Source of the DNA: Chloroflexota bacterium
Lineage (GTDB): Bacteria; Chloroflexota; Anaerolineae; 4572-78; NAK82
Length of the DNA stretch: 37,258 nt
Reading direction: 5' to 3'
Assembly (NCBI GenBank): GCA_024276515.1
Contig: JAJRXB010000232.1
Location: 1-37,258, forward strand
Position numbers and translations under genes: made by a program. The notes under the pieces are model-generated. The model was not told the DNA's origin. It made no database searches and saw only the letters and a list, made by a program, of their open reading frames with translations. Of this stretch, positions 14,316 to 21,932 are shown one piece after another (the first letter of the stretch is position 1; each line of letters starts with the position of its first letter).

Positions 14316-15560
14316 ATGGCTGCCATTGAATTTCAAAACGTGCGTAAGGTGTATCGAATTGGGAAGGGACGTGGGAGTTTGCGGGACGCCGTCCCCGCTG
14401 CTCTGAACGCGCTACTCCGGCGCAATCATCAGGCCAAAGAAGATTTGCTGTGGGCTTTGAAAGGGGTCAGCTTCGAGGCGCATCGTGGAGAGACGGTGGG
14501 CATCATCGGTCCCAACGGCGCCGGCAAGACGACGATCCTCAAACTGCTCTCCCGCGTCACCCGGCCAACCAGCGGCCACATCGCCGTCAATGGCCGCGTT
14601 TCGGCGCTGATCGAGCTGGGCGCCGGCTTTCACCCAGACCTGACCGGCCGCGAAAATATTTATCTGAACGCCTCGATTTTGGGTCTGAGCCGGCGCGAGA
14701 TAGAGGAGAAGTTCGACAGCATCGTGGAGTTCGCCGAATTGGCCGAGTTCATTGACACCCCGGTGAAACGCTACTCGTCGGGGATGTACGTGCGTCTTGG
14801 CTTTTCGGTGGCGGCCCACGTGGACCCCGACATCCTGCTCATTGACGAGGTGTTGGCCGTCGGCGATCACATGTTCAAAGATAAGTGCATTCAGCGCATC
14901 AAAGAGTTCAGAAACGCCGGCAAATGCATGGTCATTGTTTCGCATAGTAAGGAGCAGATTCAAAAGCTCTGCGACCGGGCCATTCTGCTGCACAAAGGTG
15001 AGGTTGTCTTCCAGGGGGATACCCAGGAAGCCCTCGATCGGTATCACACGGCTTTTGCTACCGAAGTCTTGCGCGAGCAGGGAGGGGCCGCCGGTGGCAA
15101 TGGCAGGAGCAACGAGGACCGGGAGATGGAGATCGTAGGCGTTTCCCTGCTCGATAGCCAGGGGAAGGAGCGGCTTTCGTTTCTGACGGCCGAGCCGATG
15201 GCGCTGGAGATCCGTTTTCGGGTGAATGCACCGATCAAGGACCCCGTCTTTTATTCGCGCATTCGCCGCGGGTACCAGGTTTTGCACGGCACGACCACCG
15301 CGCGTTTCAACATTCAGGGTGAGTTTAAGCCGGGTGATACGGGCATTGCCAGGGTTCACTACAAGAGTTTGAATCTGTTGAACGGGGAATACAACATCAA
15401 CGTCGGCATAAAGCCAGACCACTTTTCGCCTCGAACCTATGATTTTGTGGATAGCGCCGTCGTTTTCACCGTTGGGTCGCGCTTTGACCAGGGAGGAGGG
15501 GTGGTCTATCTGGATCACGATTGGGATTTGGAAAAAGGGCCGTTGCCCGAGTCCAGGTAG
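14316..15560 (+). CDS. wzt: Polysaccharide ABC exporter ATPase with glycan-binding C-terminal domain
   Basis: A 414-residue ATPase that powers the Wzm permease. Residues about 1-245 form the nucleotide-binding domain: the Wzt-type N-terminal insert RIGKGRGSLRDAV, Walker A GPNGAGKTT (about 65-73), signature YSSGMYVRLGFS, Walker B ILLIDEVLAVGD and the switch IVSHSKEQ. Residues about 265-410 form a Wzt_C-type beta-sandwich (EIVGVSLLDSQGKERLSF, GEYNINVGI), which in other systems binds the capped end of the O-polysaccharide and gives substrate specificity. This predicts a polymer recognised by its non-reducing end. The ATG at 14316 is preferred over the GTG at 14313, with GAGGG upstream. Confidence 0.92.
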   Translation: MAAIEFQNVRKVYRIGKGRGSLRDAVPAALNALLRRNHQAKEDLLWALKGVSFEAHRGETVGIIGPNGAGKTTILKLLSRVTRPTSGHIAVNGRVSALIELGAGFHPDLTGRENIYLNASILGLSRREIEEKFDSIVEFAELAEFIDTPVKRYSSGMYVRLGFSVAAHVDPDILLIDEVLAVGDHMFKDKCIQRIKEFRNAGKCMVIVSHSKEQIQKLCDRAILLHKGEVVFQGDTQEALDRYHTAFATEVLREQGGAAGGNGRSNEDREMEIVGVSLLDSQGKERLSFLTAEPMALEIRFRVNAPIKDPVFYSRIRRGYQVLHGTTTARFNIQGEFKPGDTGIARVHYKSLNLLNGEYNINVGIKPDHFSPRTYDFVDSAVVFTVGSRFDQGGGVVYLDHDWDLEKGPLPESR

Positions 15561-15664
15561 GGGCGAACCTGTGTGTTCGCCCAACTCGAGGTGAACCTGC
15601 GTGTTCGCCCGACTCGGGGCAAACACGCAGGTCTTCTCCTGCGAGCCACCAACGTTTTTTGGTG
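15561..15664. repeat. Cluster of GTTCGCCC-type inverted repeats after wzt
   Basis: GGGCGAAC/GTTCGCCC (15561-15568 with 15575-15582) forms an 8-bp hairpin directly after the wzt stop. ACCTGCGTGTTCGCCC (15595-15610) pairs at 15 of 16 positions with GGGCAAACACGCAGGT (15617-15632). CCACCAA/TTGGTGG (15646-15652 with 15658-15664) surrounds a T-run. Together they probably end the exporter transcript. The next 153 nt are the second copy of the long repeat, so the whole 292-nt gap consists of repeats. Confidence 0.6.
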
Positions 15665-15665
15665 G

Positions 15666-15818
15666 TGGTTAAACTGTAAGTGACGGAGGGTCTGTCATTG
15701 CGAGCGAAGCGACGACCTGTGCCCCGAATGGGGTACAACCTCCGGCCTGCAATACGGGGATTGCTTCGTCCGTTTCACTCCCTCGCAATGACATATCACT
15801 TACTTTTCTACCACTACC
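15666..15818. repeat. 153-bp palindromic interspersed repeat, copy 2 (inverted relative to copy 1)
   Basis: Reverse complement of 2320-2472 with only a few substitutions, including the outer GTAAGTGA/TCACTTAC arms (GTAAGTGA at 15676-15683) and the GTCATTGCGAG word. It lies between wzt and the phosphatase-superfamily gene. A minus-strand reading frame through it (15669-16040) is a chance frame, because its protein is just the translated repeat running into the antisense of the next gene. Confidence 0.88.
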
Positions 15819-15852
15819 CGTTTTTTTAAACACCCCCAGCACGAGAGGACTT

Positions 15853-17508
15853 ATGACTGACAAGAAAACCTTCATCCTGAGCATTGATAGCGGCTGTTGG
15901 GAGTATCTGGACCCGTTGCTGGAGCAGGGCCGTTTGCCCAATCTCTCGCGTCTGATCGAGAGTGGGACGCGGGGGGTGCTGGAGTCGACGATGCCGCCGG
16001 TCACGCCTGTTGCTTTTTCCTCGTTTATCACGGGGCTCAATCCGGGGAAGCACGGTATCTTCGACTGGTCGGTGCAGGTGAACAGGGAGGGAGAGTTTCA
16101 GTCGGCCAGTGCTGTGTCGCGGCGTGGCACACCTTTTTGGACCTATCTGAATCGCAAGGGAGTGCGGGTGGGCCTCGTCAACATCCCGATCCCCTATCCG
16201 CCGGAGCCGCTCGATGGGTTTATGATCGTGGGCATCACCGTGCCCAAGTCGTCGCGGAATCTCACCTATCCGGCCGCAATCCTCGACGAAATTGAGGCGA
16301 GATATGGTCCCTATCACGTGGACGTTCCGATCAACCTTTTGCACGAGGAGGGAATCGAGGCTTACACGTCGGCCTGGTGTGCCCACGAAGACCGGCAGAC
16401 GGAGATTGCCTTCGATCTCATCGACCGTTACGACGTGCAGGTGTTGGCACTCAATTACGTGGGGTTGGATCGGCTCAATCACTTTGCCTCTGAGTTCGGC
16501 TACATCGAACAGGTGTTGGAGAACGTAGACCGTAACGTCGGGCGTTTCGTAGAGCGTTTCCCGGATGCCAACTTTATGATTATGTCGGACCACGGTTCTC
16601 GTCGTTTGAAAGGGGCCTTCTTGCTGGGGAAGTGGTTGGCCCAGCATGGGTTCCTGTCGCACGGCGATAAGTCGCTGCGCATTCCCAGGTACGAGATCAA
16701 TTTTGTGCTCAGTCAATTGCTGGGTGATCATTATGGGCTGACCGGTTTGGGTGAGAAGGCTTTGCGACGGCTGCTGGGTGTGCTCTTCTGGCTCGTGCCG
16801 CCGGCCCTGGCCGAACCGGTCTGGCGTGCCCTGGCCCGGAGAGCACCAGAAGCGTTTGCCTACCGTTTTACCGACCGCATTGACTTCCCGGCGACCAAAG
16901 CCTACGTCAGGTCGAACAGCGGTTCGATCATCCTCAATCTGAACCACCGGGGACAACGGAACTCGGCTGCAGCTCCTGAGTATGAGCAGGTGCGTCGGAC
17001 GTTGGTTGATGGGTTGAGTCAGGTGCGCGATCCCTTTTCTGGCGGACCTGTATTCCGCAAAATCTACCTGCGCGAGGAAATATATCACGGCGATGCGGTG
17101 GAGCTGGCACCCGATCTGATCGCGGACCATTACGACTCGACTTGTGATTTGATCGTTGACAACGATCCCCAATATTACTTCTTTGTCAACCGGCTCAATC
17201 GCTTTGGCGACCACAAACGCGATGGCCTGTTTGTCTTCGCCGGGCCCGATTTCGCGCGTCTGGGCGGTGACGGTCATCGAGCGTCCATCATGGACGTGCC
17301 TGCCACGTTACTGCATTTGTACGGCGTTCCCATCCCCGACGTTATGGATGGTCAGGTAGCTACCGATTTTCTGTCTGCCGACTTCATGCGTCAACATCCC
17401 GTCGAGGTTCAGTTGCCAGAGGAGGATGGCTATCATCCCCAGCGTGACTACACCGAAGACGAGATGGAACAACTGTCGGAGCATTTGAAGGACCTGGGGT
17501 ATCTATGA
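15853..17508 (+). CDS. Alkaline-phosphatase-superfamily phosphohydrolase/phosphodiesterase
   Basis: A 551-residue protein of the type I phosphodiesterase/nucleotide pyrophosphatase branch. Metal-site and nucleophile motifs: SIDSGCWEYL (first metal Asp, about residue 11), MPPVTPVAFSSFITGLNPGKHG (nucleophile Thr near 52), VGLDRLNHF (Asp and His ligands, about 204-211) and MSDHGSRR (Asp and His, about 240-246). No signal peptide or membrane helix is visible, so a cytosolic place is predicted, unlike most phosphoglycerol transferases. Family members hydrolyse or transfer phosphate mono- or diesters; a role in cleaving or moving a phospho-group on a glycan precursor is inference. ATG at 15853 with GAGAGGA just upstream. 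The stop overlaps the next start by 4 nt. Confidence 0.82.
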   Translation: MTDKKTFILSIDSGCWEYLDPLLEQGRLPNLSRLIESGTRGVLESTMPPVTPVAFSSFITGLNPGKHGIFDWSVQVNREGEFQSASAVSRRGTPFWTYLNRKGVRVGLVNIPIPYPPEPLDGFMIVGITVPKSSRNLTYPAAILDEIEARYGPYHVDVPINLLHEEGIEAYTSAWCAHEDRQTEIAFDLIDRYDVQVLALNYVGLDRLNHFASEFGYIEQVLENVDRNVGRFVERFPDANFMIMSDHGSRRLKGAFLLGKWLAQHGFLSHGDKSLRIPRYEINFVLSQLLGDHYGLTGLGEKALRRLLGVLFWLVPPALAEPVWRALARRAPEAFAYRFTDRIDFPATKAYVRSNSGSIILNLNHRGQRNSAAAPEYEQVRRTLVDGLSQVRDPFSGGPVFRKIYLREEIYHGDAVELAPDLIADHYDSTCDLIVDNDPQYYFFVNRLNRFGDHKRDGLFVFAGPDFARLGGDGHRASIMDVPATLLHLYGVPIPDVMDGQVATDFLSADFMRQHPVEVQLPEEDGYHPQRDYTEDEMEQLSEHLKDLGYL

Positions 17509-18719
17509 GATCACTGCTCATTGCCTATACTTATTTGCCCCGGATAGGTGGGCGGGAGATCTATTTGCAACACATCTTCTCTCACTTTTCGCCGGCCGAT
17601 CTCGTGGTGCTGACTCCACACGAAGAGGGTGATCAGGCTTTCGACCGGGAAAGTCCGGTGAAAATCGTACGGGTGGCACGTGAGCGGCTCTTTTGGTTTT
17701 TGCGGGGGCGACGCGGCCGGCTAAGCTGGTTTGCCTTTCTGGCTCATCTGTGCTGGCGTGAACGGATTGACGTGGTGCATACCAGCCTGGCCGTCCCTGA
17801 TGGTATGAGCGGTTGGTTGCTCAAACAGGTGCTTGGCAAGCCGTACGTCGTCTACACCTTTGGCAAAGAGCTTACGCCTCGCTCTGCCGATGAGATAAAG
17901 CAGCAAAGGTTGATGCAGGTTTTTGATCAGGCGGATCGGGTTGTGACCATCAGTGACTACACTTGCGATCAACTGACGTCGTTGGGGGTGCCTGCGGCCC
18001 GTATCTCCAAAATCACGCCGGGTGTGGATACCCGGCGTTTTTATCCCGACGAAGCTGCCGGGGCCGCCGTTCGGGTTCGTTATCGGTTGGAGGACCGGCC
18101 GGTCATCTTGACCGTCAGTCGCCTTGTGCCCCACAAAGGGCACGACGTGGTGATAAAGGCCCTGCCATCGGTTCTGCGGCACGTTCCCGACCTGGTTTAC
18201 CTCGTCGGCGGCAAAGGGCCGGCCCTTGAGCAATTGCGGTCGTTGGCGCGAGATTGTGGGGTGAGTGATCACGTGATTTTCGCCGGCTACGTCCCCGACG
18301 AAGAATTGCCGGCCTTCTACAACGCTGCCGACTTGTTTGTGATGCCCAGCCGTCAGATGCCGGAAGCGGGGGAATGGGAGGGCTTTGGCATTGTCTACCT
18401 GGAGGCCAATGCCTGTGGAAAGCCGGTCATTGGTGGCCGTTCGGGTGGGACGGCGGACGCGGTGGTGGATGGTCGGTCGGGCTACCTGGTTGACCCGGAG
18501 AATCCAGAGGTCGTCGCCGGGAAGATCGTCGGTCTGTTGCAGAATCCAGAGCTGGCGCGGCGTATGGGGGCGTTCGGCCATCAATGGGTGAGGCAACATC
18601 GCTCCTGGGAACAGGCATCGGAGCAGCATCTGGCGCTTACGGCAAACGTTCTCGATGCTCACAGGCCACGGCCAATCCGGGTTGCGCGCACCCTCTCTTT
18701 CTTCACCCAGAGGATATGA
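17505..18719 (+). CDS. Family 4 glycosyltransferase (GT-B)
   Basis: A 404-residue retaining glycosyltransferase. The N-terminal acceptor domain starts LLIAYTYLPRIGGREIYLQH. The C-terminal donor domain shows VSRLVPHKGHDVVIKAL (about 203-219), YLVGGKGP and the E-x7-E region EGFGIVYLEANACGKPVIGG (about 292-311), which binds the nucleotide sugar. It acts at the cytosolic face on the growing lipid-linked chain; donor and acceptor unknown. ATG overlaps the preceding stop (ATGA), so it is coupled to the phosphatase-superfamily gene. Confidence 0.9.
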   Translation: MRSLLIAYTYLPRIGGREIYLQHIFSHFSPADLVVLTPHEEGDQAFDRESPVKIVRVARERLFWFLRGRRGRLSWFAFLAHLCWRERIDVVHTSLAVPDGMSGWLLKQVLGKPYVVYTFGKELTPRSADEIKQQRLMQVFDQADRVVTISDYTCDQLTSLGVPAARISKITPGVDTRRFYPDEAAGAAVRVRYRLEDRPVILTVSRLVPHKGHDVVIKALPSVLRHVPDLVYLVGGKGPALEQLRSLARDCGVSDHVIFAGYVPDEELPAFYNAADLFVMPSRQMPEAGEWEGFGIVYLEANACGKPVIGGRSGGTADAVVDGRSGYLVDPENPEVVAGKIVGLLQNPELARRMGAFGHQWVRQHRSWEQASEQHLALTANVLDAHRPRPIRVARTLSFFTQRI

Positions 18720-18734
18720 CTGCTCAGTAGCGGA

Positions 18735-18831
18735 ATCCTTGCGAAGGTTGCGTGGTGGATTCAAGCCGACAACGTCTTTGCCCATTGGTGGGCGTTTCAT
18801 CGTCGAGGCTATTCGCAACCTTCGCAAGGAT
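18735..18831. repeat. 97-bp element with perfect 18-bp inverted ends
   Basis: ATCCTTGCGAAGGTTGCG (18735-18752) is matched exactly by the complement of 18814-18831. The 61 nt between hold a GCCCA/TGGGC stem and other short pairings. It occupies almost all of the 141-nt gap between the GT4 gene and the asparagine-synthetase-like gene. A MITE/REP-like dispersed element or a stabilising RNA hairpin are the main options; no T-run follows it. Confidence 0.78.
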
Positions 18832-18860
18832 GGCCGAGTAGCTACCAGTAGGATTTGAGT

Positions 18861-20714
18861 ATGCCCGGTTTGGTGGGGGTGGTTGGTAAGGCCGGCGGCA
18901 GCCAATCGGAGAGGTTGTTGGCCGACATGGCGCAGGCCATCAAGCACGAAGATTGGTACCAGGTGGACCTGTACCAGGGGGAAGGTTTTGGCCTGGGCCG
19001 GGTGCATCTGGGATTCCTCAATCCAGAACCACAGCCGATCTGGAACGAAGATAAAACCCTGTGCCTGGCGATGGAGGGGGAGGTTTACGATTACCAGGAC
19101 TTGAAGCAACAGCTTATCGCTCGTGGTCATCGCTTTCGGGTAGACAACGACGCCGAGTTCGTCCTGCACCTGTTTGAGGAGTTTGGCGAGGAGTTTGCCT
19201 CCCGGCTCAATGGGGCGTTTGTGGCAGCCATCTGGGATGCCCGAGCCCACAAGCTTTGGGTTGTGAATGACCGCTTTGGCCTGCAAGCCCTCTTTTACCG
19301 GCAGACTGGAGAGCGTTTGTTGTTTGCCGGGCACACCGCTGCCTTTTTCGCCGACCCGACTTACGAGCCTCAGGTTGACCAGGTTGCGCTGGCCGAGTTT
19401 TTCTCGTTCGAGCACGTCCTGGGCGACCGAACCCTGCTGGCCGACGTGAAGCTGTTGCCGCCGGCTTCTATATTGACCTTCCAGGTGGGCCAGTTGTCCA
19501 TCCGCTCCTATTACGACTTTCAATTCGTCGAGGACTATCAGGATCACGATGAAACCTGGTACGTGGAGCGGTGGATCCGTCTTATGCGCCAGGCGGTGGA
19601 GCGTCGTATGCGGGGGGATGGTCCCGTCGGTGTGCAATTGAGCGGTGGCCTGGACTCGCGCACCGTGTTGGCGATGATGGGCCGACAGTGTGGTTCGGTT
19701 CACACGTTCACCTTTGGTATCCCCGGCTGCGACGATGCGCGCTTCGCCCGCGAAGTGGCAGCCAGACGGGGCACGACGCATCATTTTCTGGAACTGAAGC
19801 CCGATTACCTGCGCACGCAGGCCGAAGAAGGGGTAAAATTGGCCAATGGCCTCAAAAGCTGCGTGCATATGCACGTCCTGGGCACACTGGGCGAGACGGC
19901 GGAGATCGTTGACGTCCTCTACACCGGCTCCTTAGGCGATTCGATTATGGGCATCCACCTTCAGCGCGACTTGTTGGCCATTCACCGCCCGTCCGTTCTT
20001 GCCCGGATGTTGTTCAATCGTTACAACAATTGCTTCTCAGAAGACAGCCATCCCAGGCTTTTTTCCGATGACTTCTACGGGCGGGTCAAGGGGGCTGTGT
20101 TTGAGGAGTTTAACCGGGTGTTGGCCGAATCACGCGCCCGGCTTTCTGCCAACAAGCGCGAGCATTATTCCATCCGGCAGAACGACCGTCGCTGGGTGTT
20201 GGAGGGGCAAAACTTACTGCGCTCTCGGTTGATTGTCCGTACCCCTTTCTACGACAATGACCTGGTAGACTTTATGCTGACCGTGCCTCCCGGGCTGCGG
20301 TGTGATGGGTATCTCTACGTTCGTGGCTTCATCCAGGCCGCACCCGACCTGGCGAAGATACCTTTTGCGCGGGCCGGCTTGCCCCTGGTCCCTTGTATGC
20401 GCGATCTGTCTATCAGAGCCAACCGGCAAATGCGCTGGTGGTTGCAGCAGGGAGGGCTGAAGTGGGTCTCTCCTCCCAAAAAGCGGCCCTATGCCGATTA
20501 CAATCACTGGCTGCGCACCGCGTTGCGTGACTGGGTCGAAGGTATTCTGCTGGACCGCCGCACTCTGGATCGAGGATATTTGCGCCCCCAATATGTGCGC
20601 GCTCTGGTCGAACGTCATATGCAGGGCGAGGGGGAGTTTGCGCGTCAGCTTGGTGTGCTGTTGACGTTTGAACTGTGGCATCGCATGTTCCTTGATCAAC
20701 GTCTGGCCGGGTGA
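18861..20714 (+). CDS. Asparagine-synthetase-like amidotransferase 1 (Cys2 missing)
   Basis: A 617-residue AsnB-family protein. The N-terminal part (about 1-210) has the fold of a class II glutaminase (MEGEVYDYQDLKQQL, FVAAIWDARAHKLWVVNDRFG) but begins MPGLVGVV, so the Cys that normally follows Met and attacks glutamine is replaced by Pro. The synthetase domain has the pyrophosphate loop LSGGLDSRTV (about 258-267), so ATP-dependent activation of a carboxylate is still expected. The usual GEGADELFGG stretch is altered to TGSLGDSIMG. It may use free ammonia or another amine, or take ammonia from a partner. The ATG at 18861 is taken; a TTG at 18855 is also in frame. Close in layout to the protein at 24784. 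Confidence 0.85.
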   Translation: MPGLVGVVGKAGGSQSERLLADMAQAIKHEDWYQVDLYQGEGFGLGRVHLGFLNPEPQPIWNEDKTLCLAMEGEVYDYQDLKQQLIARGHRFRVDNDAEFVLHLFEEFGEEFASRLNGAFVAAIWDARAHKLWVVNDRFGLQALFYRQTGERLLFAGHTAAFFADPTYEPQVDQVALAEFFSFEHVLGDRTLLADVKLLPPASILTFQVGQLSIRSYYDFQFVEDYQDHDETWYVERWIRLMRQAVERRMRGDGPVGVQLSGGLDSRTVLAMMGRQCGSVHTFTFGIPGCDDARFAREVAARRGTTHHFLELKPDYLRTQAEEGVKLANGLKSCVHMHVLGTLGETAEIVDVLYTGSLGDSIMGIHLQRDLLAIHRPSVLARMLFNRYNNCFSEDSHPRLFSDDFYGRVKGAVFEEFNRVLAESRARLSANKREHYSIRQNDRRWVLEGQNLLRSRLIVRTPFYDNDLVDFMLTVPPGLRCDGYLYVRGFIQAAPDLAKIPFARAGLPLVPCMRDLSIRANRQMRWWLQQGGLKWVSPPKKRPYADYNHWLRTALRDWVEGILLDRRTLDRGYLRPQYVRALVERHMQGEGEFARQLGVLLTFELWHRMFLDQRLAG

Positions 20715-20726
20715 AGGTGGTTGGTT

Positions 20727-21932
20727 ATGCAAAGGTCCTATCTTAAAGTGGTGCGCGCGTTTATCTTGCGCCGTTGGGTGCACCCGCTCGATCACCTGGC
20801 GGTGAACCTGACGGCCAGAAAGGCGGGCTGGTGGCGCGACGGATTGATCGGGTTGCTCATCGTCGCCAGCCAACTGGGGCGGCTGGCGATGACGATGCTG
20901 CGGGTAAACGTCAAACGCCTCAAGGGGCCTGACTGGTCGGTCATCTACATTGGCGAAGAATTCTCGGTGGAGGAGCTGCGTCACGTGTTGTTTCCTTCAC
21001 CGGCCAGTGTGGATCACCTGGATCGGGTGTTTTTGTGGCAGGTGCCGGCGCTGGTCCGACGATTGGTCAACGACGGTGAGTTTGTGGTTTGCGAATTGAA
21101 TCGACTGATCCCCTGGCGTCCGCGGGCTCGTTACGTGTTTCCTGTGACTCCCTGGGTGAAACAGGTGCTAGATATTGACCGGCCTTTGGATGCCGTCTTG
21201 GCGGGGATGAACCGGAGTATGCACCGTGACCTGCGTAAGATGCGGGAGGCGGGATTCACTTGCGAGTTCACACAAGACCCGGCCCAATTCGATATTTTCT
21301 ACCATGAGATGTATGTGCCCTACATCGCTAAACGGCATCAAGATCGCGCAATCGTCGGTAAATATTATGAGATCCGGAGTGATTTTGAAAATGGCGGATT
21401 GGTTCTAATCAGACACAAAGAACGGTTAGTGGCGGGTGCAATCTACCAGGTCTATGGGGACCTGTGCCAACTCGGCGTGATGGGGATGGGTAAGGGAAGT
21501 TCGGATCTTGTGGGCCGAGGAGCGGTCGTCGCCATAATTTGGTCTGTGTTAGAGTGGGCTCGCCGTCAGGGCTTGCGTACTCTGGATATTGGAGGTAGTC
21601 GTGGCTATTTGGCTAATGGGGTATTCCGCTTCAAACGGAAGTGGGGAACTTATCTGAAAGCTCCGTTAATTGCTCACACTGGCTGGTGGTTCATAGCCGA
21701 AACGATGCCCCCAGACCTGTGCCGGCTCATCAACAGCCAGGGCTTTTTGGGACAGCTTGATGGCGAGTGGTGGACCGTTATGTTCGAAACACCCGAAGTT
21801 CCCCTGGCGAAGGAAGAGGTAGAGCGCACCAGTCGTATGGCCCAAAAGGCCGGCGCTGCCGGCGTGCGGGTTTTGGGCTATCATCAGCTTCCACCTGCCG
21901 CGTCGCCTGTGCTTCAATCGGCTGACTTATGA
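20727..21932 (+). CDS. FemAB/GNAT-like acyltransferase (GNAT_6 type)
   Basis: A 401-residue protein. The centre and end (about residues 140-335) fit the FemAB-like double-GNAT fold: MNRSMHRDLRKMREAGFTCE, VAGAIYQVYGDLCQLGVMGM, and GLRTLDIGGSRGYLANGVFRFKRKWG. Family members transfer amino acids from aminoacyl-tRNA or acyl groups from acyl-CoA to peptidoglycan, sugars or lipids. No signal peptide; two hydrophobic stretches near the start may hold it to the membrane. The ATG at 20727 follows GAAGGTGG. Around 21250-21680 the DNA is visibly richer in A and T than the neighbours. Between an AsnB-like gene and a glycosyltransferase, a role in N-acylation or aminoacylation of the glycan is possible but unproven. 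Confidence 0.72.
   Translation: MQRSYLKVVRAFILRRWVHPLDHLAVNLTARKAGWWRDGLIGLLIVASQLGRLAMTMLRVNVKRLKGPDWSVIYIGEEFSVEELRHVLFPSPASVDHLDRVFLWQVPALVRRLVNDGEFVVCELNRLIPWRPRARYVFPVTPWVKQVLDIDRPLDAVLAGMNRSMHRDLRKMREAGFTCEFTQDPAQFDIFYHEMYVPYIAKRHQDRAIVGKYYEIRSDFENGGLVLIRHKERLVAGAIYQVYGDLCQLGVMGMGKGSSDLVGRGAVVAIIWSVLEWARRQGLRTLDIGGSRGYLANGVFRFKRKWGTYLKAPLIAHTGWWFIAETMPPDLCRLINSQGFLGQLDGEWWTVMFETPEVPLAKEEVERTSRMAQKAGAAGVRVLGYHQLPPAASPVLQSADL

Noticed and set aside
15669-16040. Minus-strand 123-codon frame over the second long repeat
   Set aside because: Translation of the dispersed repeat joined to antisense of the phosphatase-superfamily gene; the same peptide occurs at copy 1, as expected from repeated DNA, not from selection on a protein.
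17721-19874. Very long minus-strand reading frame (over 700 codons)
   Set aside because: Runs antisense through a clear GT4 gene, an intergenic repeat and a clear AsnB-like gene; its protein is Gln/His/Arg/Pro-rich without domain motifs, as expected from the complement of GC-rich codons.
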